Assembly: GCF_000423345.1 (NCBI RefSeq)
Contig: NZ_AUHU01000012.1
Span: 62,001 to 126,000 of the forward strand
Length of the DNA: 64,000 nt
From: Marinimicrobium agarilyticum DSM 16975
GTDB taxonomy: Bacteria; Pseudomonadota; Gammaproteobacteria; Pseudomonadales; Cellvibrionaceae
Direction of reading: 5' to 3'
Shown here: positions 1 through 8,995 of the stretch, in pieces
How positions within the stretch are numbered: position 1 is the stretch's first letter
How the letters are laid out: every line of letters begins with the position of its first letter
The notes under the pieces: generated by a model
What the model was told of the DNA's origin: nothing
The model's input: only the letters and a program-made list of their open reading frames with translations
Database searches by the model: none
Translations under genes and position numbers: made by a program

Positions 1-551
1 CGCTGCCCTTGGTACTGCGCCGCGAGTGTCTCGAACTGGGGGGACGGCTCGCTTACAGGGGCCCTCATCCGGGCGACACGCCGGTCCCCCTGCTGCAGAA
101 GAATCAAGTACTGGTTGTCGTTGAGCAACAGACCGTTGGAGCCGCCGGTGTAGTCGTGTGGCTGCAAACCGGTTGCACCCGACGGTTCCAGATAAGGTTG
201 GACTCCTCCGCTCTCGCGGTACTTAAGAATTCGGTTGTTTGGAATATCAGAGAACAGCAAATACTGGCCATCTTCGATCCAAAGCGGCCCCTCGGTCCAC
301 TCGAATCCACTCGCGAGGGTTTCCACGGGCGTGTCGGGGTTGAGCAGCGCTCTGGCGCTTTCATCCAGGATGTCAATTCGAGTTGTCGCCGGCGTGGTGT
401 GCTCTGGCGTTGGCGAGGGCGCCTGGGATTTTTCCGCAATCGGGGAGCAGCCAATCAGAGCGGTCAGTAACGCAAACGCCGCCCCTTTTCGAAAGATAGT
501 GAGAGCCGAGTACTCGCCGGTTGCTATCCACTGAGCAGTTCTATGAGTCAC
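1..551 (-). CDS. SMP-30/gluconolactonase-type lipoprotein, 3' end cut by the window edge
   Basis: The minus-strand frame gives a hydrophobic leader ending in ALLTALIGC, a lipoprotein cleavage site, followed by a Pro/Ser/Thr-rich linker and then the start of an SMP-30/gluconolactonase beta-propeller: GFEWTEGPLW, then FSDIPNNRI, then a GGSNGL stretch. These are the family's metal-binding landmarks. Such enzymes hydrolyse sugar lactones; the lipoprotein leader implies a periplasmic or surface location. There is no ATG. A GTG pair at 549-554 with AGGTGA upstream is the best start and overlaps the end of the SapC gene by about 11 bases, implying translational coupling. The C-terminal part lies outside the window. 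Its substrate is unknown; a sugar lactone arising from galactan breakdown would fit the context. Confidence 0.75.
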   Translation of the reverse strand, partial: MTHRTAQWIATGEYSALTIFRKGAAFALLTALIGCSPIAEKSQAPSPTPEHTTPATTRIDILDESARALLNPDTPVETLASGFEWTEGPLWIEDGQYLLFSDIPNNRILKYRESGGVQPYLEPSGATGLQPHDYTGGSNGLLLNDNQYLILLQQGDRRVARMRAPVSEPSPQFETLAAQYQGQ

Positions 552-1269
552 CACGGTTCACCTGATCGACTAAGCGTTGAATGTGACCAAGAGAAAAGCA
601 GAGAAGGTAGCTGGCCTGCAGATAGCCTTTTTCGCTCCACCGCGCGAGCGTCGCGTCGGGCAGCGCACTCAGACGTTCCTCCTTGATCGTGTACAGTCCG
701 CTGTATTGTCGACGCTCCCGCTCGGAAAACTGAATGTCGAGCTTTGCGGGTTCGATCAGGTCCTGCTCCACAAGCTGGTCGATAAATACCTGGGTCGAGG
801 CTTGGCCCGACATCATCTGTGACAGGGTGCGAATCACTTCCCCGAGAAAGGCGGTTTGCGAGCCGTCCTCTTCAAACAGTTTTTCGCCACTTTCCCGGTT
901 CACGCGGGGGCTGTCGACATCAATGGCCACGAGAGCGCCAGGGCCTTCTTGGGTGTCGCTTTTGGTTTTGTTGGTGGTTCCGGTCAGAAAGGGTTGTCGT
1001 CGGATATGAAGTGGTACGTAACTGGCGTTCCAGGTAGAGCCGTTCAAGTAAAGGTTTTCATTAGGCTCAAACCCCAATAGGGCGTAGAGGCCAAAGCGCC
1101 CGGTGTCCGGGTCCTTGGCGAGAAAAACAGCGTATTCGAGCACCAGCTTGCGCAGCTCATCGGCGACCACGGGGCTAAGGTGTATATTTTCCCCGTACTG
1201 GGCGCCGCGCTCGGTGGTTACTCGTAGGTCTTTATGTTTTTTGGGATCAAGTATTTCTGGGGTTGGCAC
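541..1269 (-). CDS. SapC-family protein
   Basis: A 242-residue protein with the SapC-family layout: an N-terminal stretch with SPVVADELRKL, a central LYALLGFEPNENLYLNG segment, and a C-terminal helical part. The family is named after a Campylobacter S-layer-associated protein, but its biochemical role is unclear. In Caulobacter-, Xanthomonas- and Cellvibrio-type genomes it recurs beside TonB receptors and tryptophan-halogenase homologues, as here. No signal peptide is visible. The start is GTG at 1269 with GAGG upstream. It lies 40 bases after the halogenase gene and overlaps the SMP-30 gene, so the four genes from the TonB receptor onward look co-transcribed. Confidence 0.75.
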   Translation of the reverse strand: MPTPEILDPKKHKDLRVTTERGAQYGENIHLSPVVADELRKLVLEYAVFLAKDPDTGRFGLYALLGFEPNENLYLNGSTWNASYVPLHIRRQPFLTGTTNKTKSDTQEGPGALVAIDVDSPRVNRESGEKLFEEDGSQTAFLGEVIRTLSQMMSGQASTQVFIDQLVEQDLIEPAKLDIQFSERERRQYSGLYTIKEERLSALPDATLARWSEKGYLQASYLLCFSLGHIQRLVDQVNRGDS

Positions 1270-1309
1270 AGGCTTGTCCTCTTCTTTTATCTGAAGGCAT
1301 TGGGTTCGG

Positions 1310-2860
1310 TCACACTTTTTGCAGCCCGAACTCGTGGATTTTGTTGATCAGGGTGCGGGTTGAGGGCAGGGCCTGGGTCAATTGCTCAATGGCTCGCTGA
1401 TTCGCCCGAAACGCCTCCAACGCTCGTTCCCGGTTTTCATCAATGTGGTGTGCTCGGGTGGGGCGGGTTTCAAAGCCCATGCCGTAGAGCACGTACTGGT
1501 AGCTGGCGGCGGGGAACACCTCCACAGCGTGTTCAAAATCATGATGCCAGGGCGGGTGATAACGCCAGAGTTCAGTCAATTCCTTCAGGCTCTCGGGGAT
1601 GGTGTCCGGGTGTCGGTTATCGAGCCAGAAATCGCTGTCCGTGCGTTGGCTCAGGCTGTAGTGAAGCTTGAGAAAGTCAATGATGCGGTCCCAGCGATAT
1701 TGAAAGGTACGGTTAAAACGCCGGGCGACGACATCCATGGTGTCGCGGTTGTCGGGAAACTGCTCGGCCAGCATGGCCGCGGATATTTCGACAAGGACCA
1801 GAGCGGAGGCTTCGAGTGGCTCGAGAAACCCGGCGGAGAGCCCGATGGCCAGGCAGTTGTTGACCCAAAACCGTTCCCGGTGTCCGGGCTCGATATCAAT
1901 GGTGCGGAATTTTAGCGCCTCGGGGTCGTTAACGCTGGAGGCGAGATACTGCTTCAGTTGCTCGTAGGCGTGCTCTTCCGAAGTGTGAGCGCTGGAGTAC
2001 ACATGACCGACGCCGCGCCGGGATGAGAGGCCGATGTCCCAGATCCAACCGGCATCCTGGGCCGTGGAAATGGTGTGTGATGCAATCGGGCTTTGCTCTT
2101 CCGGGTAGGGCACATGAGCGGCTATCGCGCGGTCAATAAAGAGCACGTCTTTGCAGGAGCGAAAGGGGACCTGGAAATGCCCGCCCAGCAGAAGGGATTT
2201 GAACCCGGTGCAGTCGATAAACAGGTCGCCTTCCACCGGTCCTTCCTGCTCGGTCAGGACGGCCTTGATGTCCCCGTTGGCGGCGGACTCCACGCCGGAA
2301 ACGTCGGCCTGCAGGTGACGCACGCCCAGGTTTTGAGTGCAGTGCTCTTTGAGAAACTCGGAAAAAGCGCCGGCGTCCAGGTGGTAGGCGTAGTTTGCCA
2401 CCGCATCATACTCGGGGGTGGTGATCAGTTTGGGCGCGAGCCCATGTTCGCACAGGGCCTCCTGCGGGCATACCGCCTGTGAGAACGAGGCCTGCTGCCG
2501 CTCGGCTTGCCAATACGGCGCAAGATTCAGTTGAGAAAACTGGTGGGGTTGCACCAGTGGATGGTAGTAAAAATCGTCGTCTTTGCCGGTCGCCCATCGG
2601 GAAAATTTGGCGCCCTGTTTGAATGAGGCGTGACATCGGCAAATGAAGTCGGTTTCGCGAATGCCCATTTTTCTGAGCGTCGAGCGCATGGTGGGCCAAG
2701 TGCCTTCGCCGACACCGACGGTGGGGACGTTGGGTGACTCGATGAGCGTGATGGTGGGCGAGTGCCCTTGCTTGGAGACTCTGGCTGCCAGGGTGCCAGC
2801 GGTAATCCACCCCGCGGTGCCACCACCGACAATAACCACTGAGGTAACTGGTTTGACCAC
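1310..2860 (-). CDS. Flavin-dependent tryptophan-halogenase-family protein
   Basis: A 516-residue FAD enzyme of the PrnA/RebH fold. GGGTAGW at residues 12-18 is the dinucleotide-binding motif. Lys81 in ASFKQG aligns with the catalytic lysine (Lys79) of PrnA, and FLEPLE with the conserved glutamate motif. The usual WxWxIP motif reads WIWDIG, so the proline is replaced by glycine. The start is GTG with a strong AGGAGG seven bases upstream. It sits between a TonB receptor and SapC, an arrangement common in polysaccharide-degrading proteobacteria, where these paralogues have no proven substrate. Halogenation of tryptophan should not be assumed; a role tied to the receptor or its ligand is an inference. 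Confidence 0.8.
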   Translation of the reverse strand: MVKPVTSVVIVGGGTAGWITAGTLAARVSKQGHSPTITLIESPNVPTVGVGEGTWPTMRSTLRKMGIRETDFICRCHASFKQGAKFSRWATGKDDDFYYHPLVQPHQFSQLNLAPYWQAERQQASFSQAVCPQEALCEHGLAPKLITTPEYDAVANYAYHLDAGAFSEFLKEHCTQNLGVRHLQADVSGVESAANGDIKAVLTEQEGPVEGDLFIDCTGFKSLLLGGHFQVPFRSCKDVLFIDRAIAAHVPYPEEQSPIASHTISTAQDAGWIWDIGLSSRRGVGHVYSSAHTSEEHAYEQLKQYLASSVNDPEALKFRTIDIEPGHRERFWVNNCLAIGLSAGFLEPLEASALVLVEISAAMLAEQFPDNRDTMDVVARRFNRTFQYRWDRIIDFLKLHYSLSQRTDSDFWLDNRHPDTIPESLKELTELWRYHPPWHHDFEHAVEVFPAASYQYVLYGMGFETRPTRAHHIDENRERALEAFRANQRAIEQLTQALPSTRTLINKIHEFGLQKV

Positions 2861-2913
2861 CTGATGTCCTCCTCGTCAAATGGAGAGGCCTGTTCTTATT
2901 GGCGTGATAGAGA

Positions 2914-2939
2914 AAGGCCGCCACACATGTGACGGCCTT
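2914..2939 (-). terminator. Hairpin between TonB receptor and halogenase genes
   Basis: AAGGCCG (2914-2920) pairs with CGGCCTT (2933-2939), followed on the minus strand by a short, interrupted T-run. It lies 3' of the receptor gene and 5' of the halogenase gene, so it may be a partial terminator or processing site that lowers expression of the downstream genes relative to the receptor. Confidence 0.45.
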
Positions 2940-2977
2940 CCCTGATGGTGCTTAACCGTTAGCGGTAAAGCAGTCGT

Positions 2978-5767
2978 TTAGAACTTGGCACGAATGCCAA
3001 TGTTGTAGCGGGCACCGTACTGCTCTGCGGATACCAGCTGGTTGCTGAAACGGCCATGGCGACGAACGGTTTCCTCGGTGATGTTCAAGCCTTCGAGGAA
3101 GACCGAGACGCTGTCGGTGATATCGTAACTGGCGTTAAGGTCCCACTGGCCGTAGGCTTCGGTAAACGTCGGCTCGGTGGCGACCTGCGGCTGGCCTATG
3201 CTGAGCAGGAAGTCATCCCGCCAGTTGTAGGACAGACGAACCTGGAAAGCGTCTTTTTCATAGAAACCAATCAGGTTGGCCGAGTCACTCAGGCCGGTGA
3301 GGGCGAACGCCGAGTCAAAGTCGTATACGTCGTAGTTAACATCACCGTCGACCATGGTGGCATTGGCTATAACGCCGAAGCCGGTATCGTCAAACATATG
3401 CTGGACGTTGATCTCCCAGCCACTGACCTCTGCGTCGTCCTGGTTACCCGGTGTGGATGCTTCCCAGGTAATAACCGGATCATCCGAGTCGGAGAGACAC
3501 TCATCCACGGGTTCACCCTGCGGATGCGGGCAATCCGGGTGCGGATCGATGCTGGGGTCTGTCAAAGGCTGACCGTTGACGTCTTCCAAGATACGGTCTT
3601 CAGTGGTCGAGCCGATAAAGTTCTCGACGTATTTCTTGAAGTAACCGACGGAGGCGTAGCTCCCTTCACCGTAGTACCACTCCAGCGACAAGTCCAGGTT
3701 TTCCGACTCGTACGGCAACAGGTTGGGGTTACCCTGGCTGATGGTGAATGGGCCACCGGGGCGAGCGATGCCAAACTGTGTTGCCGGGAACATGGCGGAA
3801 ATGTCGGCCCGTGCAATGGTGCGGCTGTAGGAGAAACGGCCTACGAGATCCTGAGAGAATTCGGCCTTCACGTCCAGGTTGGGAAGGAAGCGAGTGTAGC
3901 CCCCTTCGAGGGTCTCTACGGTGGCATCTTCGGTGTATACCGGCCGCAGCTCTTCGAGGTTGAAGTAATTCAGGGCGATGATGCCGTTCTGAATGGAAGA
4001 GGCGGTTACGTCGGTTTCTTCCATCCGTACGCCAGTATTGATGCTGATGGGGATGTCGTTGAACTCAGTTTCAAAGTCAAAGGCGACATAGGCCGCTACG
4101 GTTTCTTCGGACACACTGTTGAAGGTGCCCGGGTCGGTGAAGTAGGCACCTTGGTCCTGCACCAGATCCAGGAATTGGCCAGCGTCATACTGTACCAACG
4201 AGGGGAACAGGTCGTTGGAACCATCGATTTCGTCGGCGAAGTCACCGCGCGGGGTAAAGGACAGGTCCAACGTGGACAGGTCCAAGTCTACCAGGCCGAA
4301 AGACTGGCTTCGGCGAGTGTCAACTTCATAGTCAGTCGTGGCAAGGCCGAACCGGATTTCCCGAAGCGCGCCGTTTTCGGCGTTTTCCCAAGTGCCGTCG
4401 AACTGAGCCTGGGTGATTTCATTGGTAATCTCGTAGCCACGTTCCTGGAACAGGTCGGAGGCAATGTTATCCGGGTCGAAGGGGTCACCACCCGGCAGGT
4501 CGGAACCGTCGACGAATACGGAAGGAACGCCGTCCCCTTCAACATCCAGACCAATGTCCACCTGGCCGACGTTATCGACGCGCGGGTTCTTCAGGTTGGC
4601 GATGGTTTCAGACGGTGCGCCATCAGGCTGCGACTCGGATGTAGAGTTGTGTACGTCGAACGCGAGGTTCAACGTGTCGTTGACTTGCCAGTCGACGTTC
4701 AGGCCCACAGAGTCGTTTTCAGTGTTGAAGTAGTAATCCCAGGCCCAGAAGTTCAGCTCGTCGTTCAGGTTGCGGGGATTGATAACAGTACCGTTGCTAT
4801 CGGCGGTGCCATTGGGGTTGTCGAACCAGAAGCTCGTCCGGTTCATGGCGATTTCTTCTTCGTAGCGCGAGGCGACGTAATCCAGAGTAGCGGTAACGTC
4901 GTCATTCGGGGCGTACTGTAGAACCAGTTGCCCGTTCTGGCGCTCACGGGAGTGATCGGACACGTCCATATCAAAGGTGTACGGCGCCCAATGCTGGCGT
5001 TCCGGGTTCAAGTTGGTATCGATCGCGTCTGTGTCGGCACTGCCGTGGTTCGGAACCCAGCCCTGGGTGCCAACCCGCTCGGAACGGCTATCGCGCTCGG
5101 CGTGGGAGAAGGACAACAATGCACCAAACATCCCATCCGCAAAGGTATGGCTGATCATGCCAGAGACTTCCGGAGTGATGTCATCGCCGACTTCGTTGCT
5201 GGTGTCCATCACGCCCTTGAGGCTGCCAGCGGCGGTGAAGCCGTCAAAGTCAAAAGGACGGGCTGTCATAACGTTGATGGTCGCACCAATACCACCAGAG
5301 GGCTGCGCTGCCTTGCCGGTTTTGTACACTTCTACCCGCGAGACGCTCTCGGCGGCCAGCTCTTTAAAGTTAAAGCTGCGGGTGATGCCGCGCTCCAGCA
5401 GGGCGTTGGAGTTGGGCATTTGGCGACCGTTCATGGTAACCAGGTTAAATGAGGGCCCAAAGCCCCGTACGGTGACCTGGTTTCCTTCGTTGTTGGAGCG
5501 GTCGATTGATACCCCGGTGACCCGCTGAAGGGACTCGGCCAGGTTGGTGTCCGGGAATTTACCGATGTCTTCGGCAGAAATGGCGTCGACAACGCCGGAG
5601 GCGTCGCGCTTGATGTCCATTGCGTTGGTCAAGGACTGGCGAATGCCGGTCACTACGACCTCTTCGAGCAACTGGGTGTCGTTACCCTCTTGGGCAAACG
5701 AGCTGACGCTAGTGGCCGCCATAATCGCGGCGGATAGCGCCCCGTATTTGAAAGGGGTTTTAGCCAT
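2978..5767 (-). CDS. TonB-dependent outer-membrane receptor (TonB-Xanth-Caul type)
   Basis: A 929-residue receptor. The leader MAKTPFKYGALSAA ends near SSFAQ; a TonB-box-like EEVVVTGIR follows, then a plug domain with DAISAEDIGKFPDTN, TVRGFG and MNGRQ motifs, and a long beta-barrel ending in IGIRAKF with a terminal aromatic residue. It should move an oligosaccharide too large for porins across the outer membrane, powered by TonB/ExbBD. The start at 5767 was chosen because AGGAG lies just upstream and it begins the signal peptide; a longer frame to 5830 adds a hydrophilic stretch with no leader character. There is no N-terminal STN signalling extension. It heads a unit with the halogenase, SapC and SMP-30 genes. 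Two repressor-like sites sit about 155-180 bases upstream. Confidence 0.93.
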   Translation of the reverse strand: MAKTPFKYGALSAAIMAATSVSSFAQEGNDTQLLEEVVVTGIRQSLTNAMDIKRDASGVVDAISAEDIGKFPDTNLAESLQRVTGVSIDRSNNEGNQVTVRGFGPSFNLVTMNGRQMPNSNALLERGITRSFNFKELAAESVSRVEVYKTGKAAQPSGGIGATINVMTARPFDFDGFTAAGSLKGVMDTSNEVGDDITPEVSGMISHTFADGMFGALLSFSHAERDSRSERVGTQGWVPNHGSADTDAIDTNLNPERQHWAPYTFDMDVSDHSRERQNGQLVLQYAPNDDVTATLDYVASRYEEEIAMNRTSFWFDNPNGTADSNGTVINPRNLNDELNFWAWDYYFNTENDSVGLNVDWQVNDTLNLAFDVHNSTSESQPDGAPSETIANLKNPRVDNVGQVDIGLDVEGDGVPSVFVDGSDLPGGDPFDPDNIASDLFQERGYEITNEITQAQFDGTWENAENGALREIRFGLATTDYEVDTRRSQSFGLVDLDLSTLDLSFTPRGDFADEIDGSNDLFPSLVQYDAGQFLDLVQDQGAYFTDPGTFNSVSEETVAAYVAFDFETEFNDIPISINTGVRMEETDVTASSIQNGIIALNYFNLEELRPVYTEDATVETLEGGYTRFLPNLDVKAEFSQDLVGRFSYSRTIARADISAMFPATQFGIARPGGPFTISQGNPNLLPYESENLDLSLEWYYGEGSYASVGYFKKYVENFIGSTTEDRILEDVNGQPLTDPSIDPHPDCPHPQGEPVDECLSDSDDPVITWEASTPGNQDDAEVSGWEINVQHMFDDTGFGVIANATMVDGDVNYDVYDFDSAFALTGLSDSANLIGFYEKDAFQVRLSYNWRDDFLLSIGQPQVATEPTFTEAYGQWDLNASYDITDSVSVFLEGLNITEETVRRHGRFSNQLVSAEQYGARYNIGIRAKF

Positions 5768-5921
5768 ACCAAGCTCTCCTGATGATGGGTTGTGGTCCAA
5801 GGCAATTACTTTGAACGGCCTTCGACTCATTGCTTTTATTGGTTGTGGGGCTTCTTCGTGAGCCCCGTGTCGCTGAGCGGTGGACTACACCACAAATCCC
5901 ATACTCCTACTCTGCAAGTCT

Positions 5922-5947
5922 ATTGTCAATAGAAAATTGTATACAAA
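5922..5947 (-). promoter_or_regulatory. Operator-like sites upstream of TonB receptor 1
   Basis: ATTGTATACAAA (5936-5947) matches the recurring window motif ATTGTNNACA(A/G)T at all but the last base and contains the perfect palindrome TTGTATACAA. A second half-site, ATTGTCAATA (5922-5931), lies beside it and reads TATTGACAATA on the minus strand, which could also supply a -35 TTGACA. The same double arrangement precedes TonB receptor 2. The sites lie in the 256-base gap between the receptor start and the GH50 stop codon, where nothing else was seen. Confidence 0.6.
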
Positions 5948-6023
5948 AATTCTGGGCGCATCCTTTATTCATTCCCTCGGCTCAAATTGGGCTGGGAAGG
6001 GGGTTCCTCGATGGCCAGGCCCG

Positions 6024-8330
6024 CTACGGCTTGCCATAACGGACCTCATACAACCGTTTGTTAAATGCCTTCGCGGCCTCGATCATTTCCGGGTAGGGGC
6101 GATCGGTGACGCTGACAAAGCCGACGTTGTAGTTCTCTCCGTCGTACGCACGCCCTGTCAGAGGGGAGTCCAGGTATTGAAACCAGTGGGCCCCCACGAA
6201 ATAGGGGTTCTCGAGCACGCTGTTCATGTAGGCCTTATAGGTGGCCGCTCGGTCGGATTGAGACGTTGTGTGCACCAGGCCGGGGTTGAACAGTCCGCTG
6301 TCCGAGGCGCCCATATGGAACTCGCCAATGATGCTGGGCTTATCGACCTCTTCGAGGAACTGCCAGAACTCCGGGTGAAGGCCTTCCTTATAATAGTTAT
6401 AGCTCATAACGTCGGCATGAGTGGCGGCTGCGGCGCGAATTTCGGGGGTCATCCCCCAGTCCGCAAAGCGTGCCCCCATGTAGAGGTGGTTGGGCAGGTG
6501 CTTCTCAACCGCCTTCGCGACAATTGCAAAGTACTCGTTGGCGTAGTGATGAAGCAGTGTCGACAAATCGTCCTGAAGGGCGTCCGGGTAGTGGGAAAGA
6601 GTGATGCCGCGGTCGAACGCTTCCCAGTCAGGTACTGCGGCTTCCCATTGCTTGTTGAGCGCGGAGATGGTCGGGTACTTTTCGCGCATCAGCCGGGAGA
6701 ACTCCGCCTTGGTCGGGCTCTCCTGTGCGTCCCGTTCAAGTGTGTTCAGCACCAGGCCATAGCGCTGGGTGACCGAGCCGCTGGAGCCCCAGCTTTTCTC
6801 GTTGTCGATAAAGACCCCGACGCACCATTGGCTGTTCTGGACCTCTGCCGCCACTTGTTTCAGGGTTTGATCGGCCCGTTCGGCAAAGTGGGGGTCAAAC
6901 GGGTCGGGCAGGGGGCTCCAGTAGTCATTGCCGCTGGAAACGGTCTTGAAATTGCCGATAATCCAGCCGTTGGCAAAGTAGGGGATGCGGTCCATTTGAT
7001 AAAAGTCGGGGGAGAGCCAGTTCCCGAAGGAGGTGAATCCCCAGCTCAACATCCGGTCCACCGTCGTCTCGCGCCAGGCGCCCATAAAGCCCTCGGGGTG
7101 GGTATCACCGTATTTGCGCTCAAGGTTGGCTCGATAAAAGCTGTAGGTTTCCCCTTGTTTCAGCGGACCTGAGTGCACAGAGCGGCGGTACCCAAAGTGT
7201 TTGCCCAGCGGCTCATCGTAGCTGGGCAGCCACTGGAACATGTCGGCGCGCAATTCGGACTTCACATGTCGACTGGGGATCGCTTCCTCGCTTACCTGAT
7301 TGAGGCCCTTGGAGTCTTCCGGAGTGAAGTCATCTTTGGCGCGCGGCTCAATGAATTTATGGTCGACATCATATCCGGTCATGGTCGAGGTGTTGGCCAT
7401 GCGGACATTGGCAATGCCGTGGGAGAAAAAGAGGTAACCGTCCGGGTCCACCAGGGACCATTTTCCCTCGTGCTTGGCCGTTCTAAAGTAACCGGTCGAT
7501 TCGAGTTGCGGCCCTTGTTTCCAACCGCCAAAGCGGGATCGTTCGGGCCAAGGGTTTCCCCGCAGGTTTTTTTGTTCGCGCTTGCGTTGCTCGTCCAGCT
7601 CTGATTCGTCGGTAATTTTGCCTTCAAAGTCTACTTTGGCGTTTTGCCCAAACCGGTCCACCAACCCGGTCAGGTAGTCGGAGTCCACTTCAGGCTCCGC
7701 GAGCAGGCGCATATTATCGATTATCAGCGTGCGGTCGCTGAGCAGACCACGCACCGAAAAGCTTACGTTCTGCACCTCGGACAGATCGATGTTCTTGGTG
7801 CCCCAGCGCCAGTCAATGGGTGTGTAATCGGTTTTCCAGTATGGCGGGTTGGCGCGCAGGCCAGAGTCGACGTCGAGATCGTGCCCTTTTAGCTCCATGT
7901 AATAGGAAGTGTCACTGAGGGCAGGCACCGCAAAACTGCGGTTGTGCGTTTGCCCTTCGCCATCAGTGACGGTGACGTACAAATGGGTCGACTCATTGAG
8001 TGGGTTTTGAATGTCCAGCGCCAGTGCGAAGGGACCGTAAGAAGACCAGTCCCACGGCGTGCTTGGGGTGAACTCGAACCCGGCCTCTTTGTACGCTTTG
8101 GCTTTCAGGTGGATGCGCGTTGCCCGGCCACTGTCTGGCGAGGCCACGGACTCTATCAAGGCGTTGTTCACGCTCAGAGCGTCAGGCAGGGACCTTTTGT
8201 CGAAAGCAAACAGCGTTTCCAGTGTCTTTGGTTTTTGTACGGCTGTCTGTGAGACAGGGTCTTTCTCTAGAGGCTCGCAGGCGCCCAGTAGTGCCAGTGA
8301 AAGACCCAGAGCTATATGAGTTTTTTTCAT
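6024..8330 (-). CDS. GH50 beta-agarase, lipoprotein
   Basis: A 768-residue glycoside hydrolase family 50 enzyme. Family members cut beta-1,4 bonds of agarose, often releasing neoagarobiose. Residues 1-18 form a lipoprotein leader (LALLGAC), then comes a beta-sandwich region (about 40-215) and a TIM barrel. Glu511 in FIDNEKSWG fits the acid/base and Glu670 in IIGEFHMG the nucleophile. The start at 8330 begins the leader; the open frame extends further upstream but without leader character. It is the last gene of the catabolic operon, 11 bases after the KDPG aldolase gene, so an enzyme at the membrane is co-expressed with the cytoplasmic end of the pathway. Two other GH50 genes and one remnant lie at 50.8, 54.8 and 63 kb. 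Confidence 0.95.
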   Translation of the reverse strand: MKKTHIALGLSLALLGACEPLEKDPVSQTAVQKPKTLETLFAFDKRSLPDALSVNNALIESVASPDSGRATRIHLKAKAYKEAGFEFTPSTPWDWSSYGPFALALDIQNPLNESTHLYVTVTDGEGQTHNRSFAVPALSDTSYYMELKGHDLDVDSGLRANPPYWKTDYTPIDWRWGTKNIDLSEVQNVSFSVRGLLSDRTLIIDNMRLLAEPEVDSDYLTGLVDRFGQNAKVDFEGKITDESELDEQRKREQKNLRGNPWPERSRFGGWKQGPQLESTGYFRTAKHEGKWSLVDPDGYLFFSHGIANVRMANTSTMTGYDVDHKFIEPRAKDDFTPEDSKGLNQVSEEAIPSRHVKSELRADMFQWLPSYDEPLGKHFGYRRSVHSGPLKQGETYSFYRANLERKYGDTHPEGFMGAWRETTVDRMLSWGFTSFGNWLSPDFYQMDRIPYFANGWIIGNFKTVSSGNDYWSPLPDPFDPHFAERADQTLKQVAAEVQNSQWCVGVFIDNEKSWGSSGSVTQRYGLVLNTLERDAQESPTKAEFSRLMREKYPTISALNKQWEAAVPDWEAFDRGITLSHYPDALQDDLSTLLHHYANEYFAIVAKAVEKHLPNHLYMGARFADWGMTPEIRAAAATHADVMSYNYYKEGLHPEFWQFLEEVDKPSIIGEFHMGASDSGLFNPGLVHTTSQSDRAATYKAYMNSVLENPYFVGAHWFQYLDSPLTGRAYDGENYNVGFVSVTDRPYPEMIEAAKAFNKRLYEVRYGKP

Positions 8331-8341
8331 GAGAGGCTCCG

Positions 8342-8983
8342 TTATTGAGAGTTGTCCGAATGTAACGCAGTGATCAACTGCCGGATTCGGCGGGTGAGCT
8401 CGGTTTTCTCTAGTTCGGTGTGAACCGGGCAAGCCAGGCTTCCCCCGACACCGACACCAATCGCGCCGGTTTGCATCCATTCGTGAGCGTTGGTTTCATC
8501 GATGCCGCCAACGGGGAAGAAAGGTGTGTGTAAAAAAGGCCCACGAGCAAGCGCAGCGAGATACTCAGGGCCAAGGGTCCCAGCGGGGAATAGTTTGACG
8601 ATGTCAGCCCTGGCGGTTTGGGCAGCATGGATTTCAGTGGGGGTCATGGCGCCCATCACGACGGGAATGCGAGCCGAATGTGCGGTGCGCACAACGGACT
8701 CGGAGGTGTTGGGCGTGACCAGAAACTCAGCCCCGGCGTCAATGGCTTCCTGGGCGAGTGCCGTGTCGGTAATGGTGCCGGCGCCCACCAGAAGCTGGGG
8801 GAAGCGCCGCTTGATGCGGACAATTGCAGAGGTAAAGTGGGGCGTATTGCTGGTGATTTCCACCGCTCCGCCTCCGCCATCGGCAATACATTGCACAATG
8901 TCGTCGATCTCGTTGGGATCCTTGACCCGGATGATCACAACGAGCTTCTCGGCAATCAGTCGTTTTACGGTGTGTTCTCTCAT
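8342..8983 (-). CDS. eda: 2-keto-3-deoxy-6-phosphogluconate aldolase (class I)
   Basis: A 213-residue aldolase of the KDPG/KHG family. It cleaves 2-keto-3-deoxy-6-phosphogluconate to pyruvate and glyceraldehyde 3-phosphate. The Schiff-base lysine is Lys130 in IVKLFPAG; Glu43 in VEITSNT and the arginine in IIRV are the other active-site landmarks. GAGTIT and FPVGG are also typical. A GGGAG lies six bases before the ATG. It lies 12 bases after the kinase gene that would make its substrate, within the operon headed by the GntR regulator. The kinase partner makes a phosphorylated substrate most likely, rather than 6-phospho-2-keto-3-deoxygalactonate alone. Confidence 0.9.
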   Translation of the reverse strand: MREHTVKRLIAEKLVVIIRVKDPNEIDDIVQCIADGGGGAVEITSNTPHFTSAIVRIKRRFPQLLVGAGTITDTALAQEAIDAGAEFLVTPNTSESVVRTAHSARIPVVMGAMTPTEIHAAQTARADIVKLFPAGTLGPEYLAALARGPFLHTPFFPVGGIDETNAHEWMQTGAIGVGVGGSLACPVHTELEKTELTRRIRQLITALHSDNSQ

Positions 8984-8995
8984 GGGGCGCTCCCG

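Noticed and set aside
104-454. A short minus-strand frame of 116 codons at the window start
   Set aside because: The adjacent minus frame gives a clear lipoprotein leader and SMP-30 motifs over the same DNA, so this frame is noise.
1310-2860. Calling the flavin enzyme a genuine tryptophan halogenase
   Set aside because: The fold and lysine fit, but the WxWxIP motif is altered and the genomic setting gives no indole pathway, so only family membership is claimed.
3056-4921. A 621-codon plus-strand open frame antisense to TonB receptor 1
   Set aside because: It mirrors the receptor's codon structure, has no ribosome-binding site or family motif, and the receptor on the other strand is unambiguous.
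5880-7172. A 430-codon plus-strand open frame opposite the first GH50
   Set aside because: It is the shadow of a verified GH50 frame with both catalytic motifs; its own translation shows no recognisable domain.
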